A DNA stretch of 64,000 nucleotides from Nemopilema nomurai (Eukaryota > Cnidaria > Scyphozoa > Rhizostomeae > Rhizostomatidae), in assembly GCA_003864495.1 (NCBI GenBank), contig ML133500.1, forward strand, positions 148,710 to 212,709, in the 5' to 3' direction. Of this stretch, positions 50,690-64,000 are shown piece by piece; position 1 is the first letter of the stretch, and each line of letters begins with the position of its first letter. The notes beneath the pieces are model-generated. The model saw only the letters and a program-made list of their open reading frames with translations. It searched no databases and had not been told where the DNA came from. The translations under genes were made by a program, and so were the position numbers.

Positions 50690-52639
50690 TAAGTACAGTT
50701 TTTTTATAGATGGGCCTAAGAATTTGTCTAGCACCGAGGCCTTCGACTGAAGTGGCTTATATTCAAGTGCTTTTTCTCTAAAACTGGACATGTGATTACA
50801 TAAAAGGGCGAATAGGTTTTGAAGCTGTAAACAGAAATCAATAACTTATGATGCAAGTTCATTGCTCAGTATTCCCATGTCATATTAAGAAGAATGCTAT
50901 GGATTCAACTTCGAAAGGACTAGCCACATGTTGTCTGTATGGATGCTTGTATCCTTTGAATTCTAATAGTCAACTTGGAAAAATTGTTCGATCGCACGAC
51001 CACTGGCTGGAGGCATGTTTTCAAACCTAGCATTACAATGGAGGCACTACAATATGTTTTGATTGATTCGAACTTTTTCCCTAAAATTTTCGTGTTTCAT
51101 TTCTCAAAAGATTGAAGATGTGTGTCAAAAATGAATGGTTTCTGTGAAATAAAGCAATTAAGTGTAAGGATGTAACATGCCCTTTCTATTACATCCTAAA
51201 GTTTTCTAGTATTCTAATTTTACACAACTGCTATAAGTTTTTACTCCACACATTGCTGGCATTTATCTAACATGTAACATAACAGTGTTATACCTGGAGG
51301 CATTTTGGCAACAGTTTTCCATGGTCTAAGGCATTAAAAAATTTATTCCAGCCCTGATCATCATTCAATTTACTGCTAGCAGGGACATGTTTGACTTATC
51401 TTAACGCTATATTTGAAAAGTGACAGAAACCTTCTTTGTTGTATAGCACTTAATCTTCCAAATACACTTTCTATTGATTAACACATTTACGAAATACATT
51501 TTCCCTGGGTAGCATTGTAATGGAGCAGCTGTTTGCCTAATTTATTTTGGCTTGAATCTGTTCTTTGGCACATTTGTGATTCTTCACAGTGACTTATCTA
51601 GCACTTATCCAACATTTTCAAGCACATGTATTGAAAAAGATTCTTTTTGTTATAAAAGAAAGACTCACTGAACCTTTCTTCTTCAAATTCTGATGCTCCT
51701 AGACGGGACAAATTATTAGTTTTTAAGTCACCAGCAGTTGTTTTTTCACATCAGCTTCATCCATCAAAGCTAATGCACTACTCATCTTGTTAGGACTTAC
51801 TTAAATTCTTTATTTCAGGAGTTTTGCTCAGAAGTCAAATTTTTGTTAGAAGTTAGCTGCTTATAAATTCTAGAACTATCAAATTGGTTTTTTATCCTCA
51901 TGATGTTCTGCAATTTTCTTTTGTATAATATTTGATCATCAAAATTGTGCTTGGTGACTCTAGTTCTGCCCTGGCATCCATAGAGCTGCATATTTGTATG
52001 TGCCTGTGTGGATTTGCTCTTTAGAAATATTTATTTTGTTTAACTATAAGCATTAATCTTTTTTCCTTAAAAGTTTGCTGGCAAGCATTTGGTTCATTTG
52101 TCGCTAAATAATAATCATAATATTGCTTCCTTCTGATGATTGACTAGTGAACAATTTTTGCCTTCAACCTATCCATCTAGATTTCTGATTATCTATCCAT
52201 CTAATCCATCTAGATTTTATTTTGGCATTATGCAAAATTATCTTTCGTATTCCCATTCTCTTTTTCGATGTTCCGAGTTAAGGTTGTACCTAAGCTAAAA
52301 TAATATCTACAAGGATAGGCAATTTCAATTTTTAATTACATTATATTAAAAAGTTTGCCATTATTTCAAAAAAATGAAAGTATCTCCGAGTTGTAGGCTG
52401 AACTAGCTTTTTCAACTAAAAGGGGCTGACTATAACAGCTTCCCAAAGGCTTTACTCAGAGCAAGGTTAGGTAGTTGAAAACAGGCTAGAGTGCTGTGTG
52501 TTTGTTGGCTAACATTCCAACCCTTTACATCAACAGCTTACTTATAAGATCACATTGCCCTAATTTTTCCAAGTAGTCATAGATTTTGTCTACATTTACT
52601 GCATGACTGTGTAACTTGCATAATATGAAATACCTCAAA
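50690..52639. other. T-rich sequence without gene
   Basis: About 2 kb with stops in all frames and no identified repeat. It may be an intron or non-coding transcript downstream of the orphan exon. Confidence 0.45.
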
Positions 52640-53285
52640 AAGCAACTACTAAATCAGATAATATAGCAAAAGTAGCTTTGCACGTATGTAGATTCTATAT
52701 CCAGCTTGATTATGTAGAAAGTAGCTGGTGCAAATAGCCAAGTCTGTAGTTGCTTGAACTCAGATAGAATGTTGTCTTAAGCGTTTCAGGAGTTTTCTTA
52801 GGCATTTTAAATAGCTTTTCAAGGGCATATGAAAAGGAGCTTGTTGAAGAAACATATAAGGAGCTTGTTGAAGGAAACATTTAAGGTAGGAGTTTGAAAA
52901 CCTTTAAGCACTTGTCTTAGAATGTATAGAAGGTAGCTATTTGCATTGATTGGACTGAAGACAGCTATTTAAGGCGAGAAGTGAAGTATATGCTAAAGAT
53001 AGAGGCAAATAACAGTAGCTTTTTAGGGACAAATGAAAGCAGCTGCTTCAAGAAAGCAGATAGAAGGTAGCATTCTAAAGACCTAAAGCGGTAGCTAATC
53101 ACGTGTATAAAGAAAGTGTCTTCTTCTGTCATGACTTTAACGTAAGTAAACATTAGCTAAATGCCGGTAATTGAAACATAGCTACTTACAAACGCGTGGT
53201 CATTAGCTTTAAAAGAATAAATTATGGTTGCCACTTAGGGATCAAAGGAGAATAGCGCCTTAAGCACATTACGAAAGTAACTACA
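52640..53285. repeat. Degenerate outer part of the palindromic tandem array
   Basis: Recognisable but strongly diverged units (AAAGTAGCTG, GGTAGCTATT, GACAGCTATTTAAGG, CAGTAGCTTTTTAGGG) recur about every 25-27 bases and become more regular toward the right. No mirrored counterpart is seen beyond 55435. Confidence 0.6.
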
Positions 53286-55435
53286 CCAAGGCAGATTGAA
53301 ATTAGGTACTTCAGGACCATCCAGAAAGTAGCTACTTGAAGGTTCATAGAAGGCAACTATCTGAGGGCATATACCAAATCGCTGCCTATAGATAGATAAA
53401 AATAGCTAGAAAGTAGCTCCAGGGACATATAAGTAGTAGCCACTTAAGGGTAGATAGAAGTAGCTACTTAAGGGTAGATTGAAAGTAGCTACTTAAGGAC
53501 ATATAGAAATTAGCTACTTAATGGTAGATAGAAAATAGCTACTTAAGGACATGTAGAAATTAGCTACTTAGTGGTAGATAGAAAATAGCTACTTAAAGAC
53601 ATATAGAGAGTAGCTACACAAGGGTAGATTTTACGTAGCTACTTAACAGCATATATATTGTAGCTACATAAGGGTAGAAAGAAAATAGATACTTAAGGGC
53701 ATACAGAAATTAGCTACTTAATGGTAGATAGAAAGTAGCTACTTAAAGATATATAGAGAGTAGTTACTTAAGGGTAGATTGAAAGTAGCTACTTGAGGAC
53801 GTACATATAGTATCTCTTTAAGGTTAGATTGAAAGTAGCTATATAAAGACATATATAGATTAGCTACTTAAGTGTAGGTTCAAAGTAGCTACTTAAGCAC
53901 ATATAGAGAGTAGCTACTTAAGGGTAGATTAAAAGAAGCTACTTAAGGACGTATATATATATTAGCTACTTAACGACGTATATATATTAGCTACTTAAGG
54001 TTAGATTGAAAGTAGCTACTTAATGACATATATAAGTTAGCTACTTAAGTGGAGATTCAAAGTAGCTACTTAAGGACATATAGAGAGTAGCTACTTAAGG
54101 TTAGATTGAAAGTAGCTACTTAAGGACATACATATAGTAGCTACTTAAATGTAGATTAAAAGTAGCTACTTAAGGACGTATAGAGGGTAACTACTACTTA
54201 AGGGCAGTACCATAAGCAGCTACTTAGTACCTGTACCTTAAGCAGCTACTTAGTACCTGTACCTTAAGCAGCTACTTAGTACCTGTACCTTAAGCAGCTA
54301 CTTCGTACCTTTACCTTAAGCAGCTACTTCGTACCTGTACCTTAAGCAGCTACTTCGTACCTGTACCTAAGCCATTAAGTACAGGTAGGAAATAGCTGCT
54401 TAAGGTACAGGTACGAAGTAGCTGCTTAAGGTACAGGTACGAAGTAGCTGCTTAAGGTAAAGGTACGAAGTAGCTGCTTAAGGTAAAGGTACGAAGTAGC
54501 TGCTTAAGGTACAGGTACTAAGTAGCTGCTTAAGGTACAGGTACCAAGTAGCTGATTTAGGTACAGGTACTAAGTAGCTGCTTATGGTACTGCCCTTAAG
54601 TAGTAGTTACCCTCTATATGTCCTTAAGTAGCTACTTTTAATCTACATTTAAGTAGCTACTATATGTATGTCCTTAAGTAGCTACTTTCAATCTAACCTT
54701 AAGTAGCTACTCTCTATATGTCCTTAAGTAGCTACTTTGAATCTCCACTTAAGTAGCTACTTTATTTACGTCATTAAGTAGCTACTTTCAATCTACACTT
54801 AAGTAGCTATTATATGTATGTCCTTAAGTAGCTACTTTCAATCTACCCTTAAGTAGCTACTCCCTATATGTCCTTAAGTAGCTACTTTCATTCTACCCTT
54901 AAGTAGCTACTCTCCATATGTGCTTTAGTAGCTATTTTCTATCTACCATTAAGTAGCTAATTTCTGTATGCCCTTAAGTATCTATTTTCTTTCTACCCTT
55001 ATGTAGCTACAATATATATGCTGTTAAGTAGCTACGTTCAATCTACCCTTGAGTAGCTACTCTCTATATGTCCTTAAGTAGCTATTTTCTATCTACCATT
55101 AAGTAGCTACTCCCTATATGTCCTTCAGTAGCTACTTTCAATCCACCCTTAAGTAGCTACTCCCTATCTGTCCTTAAGTAGCTACTTCATTCTACCCTTA
55201 AGTAGCAACTCTTTAAGTATCTATTTTCTTTCTACCCTTATGTAGCTACAATATATATGCTGTTAAGTAGCTACGTTCAATCTACCCTTGAGTAGCTACT
55301 CTCTATATGTCCTTAAGTAGCTATTTTCTATCTACCATTAAGTAACTAATTTCTATATGTCATTAAGTAGCTACTTTCAATCTACCATCAACTAGCTCCT
55401 TTCTATATGTTCTTAAGTAGCTGTTTAATCTACCC
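53286..55435. repeat. Giant inverted repeat (palindrome) built of about 25-bp tandem units
   Basis: Left arm (about 53286-54370) and right arm (about 54375-55435) are reverse complements with almost no spacer, centre at about 54372. Outer parts of each arm alternate two 25-base units, TAGCTACTTAAGGGTAGATT plus five bases and TAGCTACTTAAGGACATATA plus five bases. The inner part of each arm uses a different unit of about 26 bases (CAGCTACTTCGTACCTGTAC plus CTTAAG). Each unit contains most or all of the self-complementary 12-mer AAGTAGCTACTT. Arms match unit by unit: about 110 bases around 54120-54230 and their mirror at about 54515-54625 differ at one position, so this is a true inverted duplication rather than independent palindromic units. 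Resembles foldback-type elements with subrepeated arms, or a satellite array. Confidence 0.9.
54974..55345. repeat. Direct duplication inside the right arm, offset 239 bases
   Basis: The segment starting TTAAGTATCTATTTTCTTTC at 54974 recurs at 55213 and stays almost identical for about 130 bases, through CAATATATATGCTGTTAAGT and further. The left arm has only one counterpart (about 53610-53740 reversed), so the duplication happened after the arms formed. Confidence 0.75.
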
Positions 55436-56878
55436 TAATGTAATGCAACGTAGCCCTACAAAGTAATAGCAAAAACAAAATAGACAAATGTAGTAATATA
55501 TTATAGTAAGAAGTTGTAATGAAATATGGTGGCAATGTGCATAGAAGTTGAAACGACAGAAGACTGGCGTTAATGACCCATGTAAGTTATTCCAAACAGT
55601 TATTCAGAATACCCTATGTCGCCATCTTAACCGTGTATCTTGTGCTATTTCGCATAAATATCTACGATGGTTCAACAATTAATTGAAACATGTTTCTCTG
55701 CAGTTTTCCATGAGTCATTGTTTTGCTAATTTGACTTTCTCTTCTTGAATTTCTGAGCCAAAAATGCTGAAACCTATTGGAAAGCCTTCAGGGGTGATTC
55801 GATCAACCAAAGCAACTGATGACAGTGGCCTTTCGCACGTACCATCGCATCTACCCTTTCGTTTATAATAATTCTGCTATCTATTAAAACAGGGTAGCAT
55901 TAATTATGACCCGTTTCATGGTCGGTACATATCTCGCAATCTTCAAATAAAGTACGTTTAGGTGTGAAGTTAATTAGAAATCGCTTGAAATGTTATTTTA
56001 CTGGAATATATGAAAATCCAATATTTTTGAGGGAAGCATGCGACAAACTGATACTTCTTATCTCGAGAGTAGCTTATAGCATATAACAAGAATGATGTCC
56101 AAACATAAACATAATAACGCGAATGATTTAGCTTGAATCATTTATCGATATTACAAATTTTACGCATTCCACGTTATGTATTCCTTCTTCCATGCCACCT
56201 TATTCTTTCTTCCGTCTCACATTGCCTCTTTTAAGCAAAACTAACTTTTAGAAGAAATCCTAATTTTGGACTCAAGTCTCTTCATAGAAGGTATAGCATA
56301 AATTTCTATAATAACTTGCAATCGAGTCCACATTAAGTCACAAAAGTTTTATGGCACAAAAGTATCCAATGGCTCAATATCGAGGTGCAATCACCAACAG
56401 CTATTTTCTGTTTGTAAAAAGAGCAGTTAGAACAATTTTAGCGAGTATTCACCTTTCACGGATTAACTCATTGCAGTCGAGGACAATATTGGAAGTAAAA
56501 CAATGAATCATGAAACAAAATATGAAAGGGCCCTGAGTACTAGGCCAAAGGGAGATATTTTTGCTTCACTACTAGGGCAAATAAAGCTCCAACTGGAGCA
56601 GAAACCCCACTAGTTGCAATGTTAAAACAGGCACTGCCGTCTTATCTCTAGATTTTACACAAATATGCGGGTGTGTTCACTATTTCGACCAAGTTTTAAG
56701 CACGTTCCCTCAAGAACAAAGCAAATTGGTTTGGTTGGTTTGAATTTATGTAAATTCCCTCCGATGTGAAATGAAATCGAGAATTCATGCACTCTCGTTT
56801 TCGATCAGTGCACACTGAAGATCATCTACCACAACAACAAATGTTACCTCTCCAAACTCGTGATTGATTACCTTGACA
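55436..56878. other. No gene seen
   Basis: Non-repetitive AT-rich sequence between the sharp right edge of the palindrome and PHYHD1, presumably including the PHYHD1 promoter. Confidence 0.5.
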
Positions 56879-62153
<5,275 letters not shown>

Positions 62154-62978
62154 TACCAATCACGTCCACGCTGCAGCTATTTAATGTACAATTCTGATAA
62201 TTTTTATAGATTTCAGTTATTACTAATTATCGCTTTGACTATTTGTTTTCTTAGTTTTATGAATATCAGGCTTAGCTTTTTTATTTTATGGCAGCAACAC
62301 GAATAACTAGTTTTTTCTTACTGCTCTTTGTACCTTTTTAGCTTCACTACATTGTCCAGGTCATTAATTGCACTATGCCGTCTAGGAAATTGGATTTTTC
62401 AAACCGACTTGTAGTCTGTCTTTCTAAGACCTAATACGCTCGAGTTTGGCTCTGTGGAAACAAACCGATCCTAATGACTCGATCGAAGTGTGAGAATTTT
62501 ACGAACGAGTGGATTTTACACGTGCCAAGTGCGAGAGAAACTCTGGTGAACATTATTTTGTTGTCGTTGAGTGTACATGGTCAAGAACATATCATATCAA
62601 ATAGCACTAACTTCGGGATAAAGTTCACCGATTTGTTCAGCCCAAATCGATGTCGTATTTGTGAGAGCCTGGTTACTGGAGGAATTTAAAATCCGAAGAA
62701 TACACGACAAAATGTTTGGGTCGTAATTAGTAAACATTGCCACATGTTTCGTAAAGTTCTGTATGATTCGATCGCGATTTTTAACAGAAAGTACTGTTTT
62801 TGCCATAAATTAGATATTAGGTCTTTATTTTTGTAAGCTTTCGTTACTTACAACTATAAAATTAATCGGTAATCACAACCCATAGTCGGTATAAATGAAA
62901 TAAGTAAAGTAAGAAAATAAGTAAACAATAGAAAGTGGTTATTTTCGGTCTCTTCCCCGGCACTTGTTTGCTGGTAGG
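62154..62978. other. Convergent 3' region of PHYHD1 and N-WASP
   Basis: No coding sequence. It holds the N-WASP 3' UTR with a minus-strand AATAAA (plus-strand TTTATT, 62824-62829) about 150 bases after its stop. No clear AATAAA for PHYHD1 was found. Confidence 0.5.
62824..62829 (-). terminator. Polyadenylation signal of N-WASP
   Basis: AATAAA on the minus strand about 150 bases downstream of the N-WASP stop codon. Assigned by position. Confidence 0.5.
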
Positions 62979-63569
62979 TTAGTCTGACCAGTCTTCATCA
63001 AAATCATCGTCTTCCTCATCATCATCTTCATCTGTAATAAAGAGAAGATTATCACAGTAACGAATCTCAAAATCGCGGTAGTATACAGTTTAGCTGAAAC
63101 TGCGCATTCATTTGCATTTGATGTGTAAAGTTTGGTAAAGAATCAGATTTCCATTTAGATCTTACAAAGAGGTAAGCCTGTAAAAGATGGGTTGCCATGA
63201 AAACATTCAATTATCACCCCCCAATCGAATCGGAGAAGTCCTCTGCAATCACGATTACTATGTAAGCTGTGAATGGCAAAGACACACTTGGCACAGTTTT
63301 TGAAACGTCCAGGGGTAAAATAGGTCCCCTTCAACATATTTCAGCCATTTAATAGGATCTCTAATTAGCCGAACTGCAGGGATTGCCCGATTGGGAAAAC
63401 TGCTAGAATAGAGCATGGCTCATAGGCATCAATGTAAGCAAAGCTGTATTTTAGTCTAACCGGAAGATTGAATATGCTTCTGCCTGTCTTGCAATGCCTT
63501 CATCAGCGCACCAGCCATACCAACAGGCTCCGCTGATGTCGGTGAAGAGGGCTCATCCTCATGGGAAAC
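62979..63569 (-). CDS. WASL: N-WASP (WASL), last two coding exons, partial
   Basis: Activator of Arp2/3-driven actin branching downstream of Cdc42 and PIP2. Exon 63569-63461 encodes SHEDEPSSPTSAEP then the central/connector helix (VGMAGALMKALQDRQKHIQS), matching the GALMEVMQKRSKAIHSS segment of human N-WASP. Exon 63031-62979 encodes the acidic tail DEDDDEEDDDFDEDWSD with the penultimate-type Trp that contacts Arp2/3. The two join in phase 1 at SS-D. Only the C and A parts of the VCA region are in the window. The WH2 motifs, proline-rich region, CRIB and WH1 must lie beyond the right edge. The upstream exon is not found before 64000. No break is seen. A WAVE family protein is less likely because of the connector sequence and the acidic spacing. 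Confidence 0.9.
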
Positions 63570-64000
63570 CTACAACGAACAAAAAGCATGACATATAGGA
63601 GCTAGAGTTCCAAGTCAACTTACACCAAATATGAGCAAATGTCCCTTGCTAGGACTACTAAAGCCAAAGGGATTTCTGGGACAGATCTAAAGCGGCCTGC
63701 TATGAGAAGAAATTACATAGACAGGAATAATGGTATGGCACTAAGACAATTAATGTGCCCAAAAATGTCCTTTACCGGAATTGCCGGTCATTTTCAGTTC
63801 ATTATAATGATAATAAAATGTCCCGCACAAAAGAAACAACTTTTTTATTTCAGGTCTGATTCCTTTTTTTTATAAAATGAAATATACTCTTAAAACCAGA
63901 ATAATGTTTCTTATAAGAAAAACTTGATCATCTTCTCAGACACAAGCTTAATGATTGTGATTAAAATACCATATGCTATTTTCATCTGTATTTGTCATTT
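63570..64000. other. N-WASP intron, no feature seen
   Basis: AT-rich sequence upstream of the last-but-one N-WASP exon. No further N-WASP exon was identified. Confidence 0.5.

Noticed and set aside
53286..55435. CRISPR-like array of regular repeats
   Set aside because: Repeats are contiguous, diverged and mirrored with no unique spacers, and the setting is a eukaryotic nuclear genome.

Overview
The window is a stretch of an intron-rich, AT-rich animal nuclear genome. Every recognisable gene is split into many short exons with GT-AG (twice GC-AG) introns of a few hundred bases to a few kilobases. The set includes an extended synaptotagmin, an SH3BP5/REI-1 type Rab11 activator, Ral, CPSF2, PHYHD1 and N-WASP, which points to a metazoan. 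Exon density, short proteins and many small inverted-repeat elements suggest an invertebrate, possibly a cnidarian. The sequence alone does not fix the phylum.

Layout, left to right. (1) 87-10322, minus: extended synaptotagmin (N-terminus, hydrophobic hairpin, SMP, C2A, start of C2B), running off the left edge. (2) 11.7-12.5 kb and 13.3-13.8 kb, minus: two unassigned candidate coding stretches. (3) 15994-21543, minus: SH3BP5-like. (4) 24344-26073, plus: Ral GTPase, divergent from SH3BP5-like, with a foldback element just upstream. (5) 28046-30752, minus: incomplete, unrecognised gene encoding a Lys-rich protein. (6) 32589-36613, plus: eight-exon gene for an unrecognised secreted, low-complexity protein. 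(7) 37878-49089, minus: complete 22-exon CPSF2. (8) 49.3-52.6 kb: upstream region of CPSF2 with a TA-flanked MITE and one orphan exon. (9) 52.6-55.4 kb: a striking giant palindrome built of about 25-bp units that themselves contain the 12-bp palindrome AAGTAGCTACTT. (10) 56879-62153, plus: PHYHD1-type Fe(II)/2-oxoglutarate dioxygenase, 11 exons. (11) 62979-63569, minus: last two exons of N-WASP.

The genes do not form an operon or a pathway cluster. They are ordinary housekeeping and signalling genes in mixed orientation, with convergent 3' ends (secreted gene/CPSF2; PHYHD1/N-WASP) and a divergent pair (SH3BP5-like/Ral). Exon-by-exon phase bookkeeping shows three places (CPSF2 last exon, PHYHD1 exon 10, SH3BP5-like exon 1) where exactly one base seems to be missing from an otherwise intact conserved reading frame. 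Residual single-base deletions in the assembly are the simplest explanation.

The most unusual features are the palindromic tandem array at 53.3-55.4 kb, the secreted Lys/Glu then Gly-Leu-Ser then Lys/Arg protein at 32.6-36.6 kb, and at least four small terminal-inverted-repeat element types, two of them lying in introns or near a promoter.
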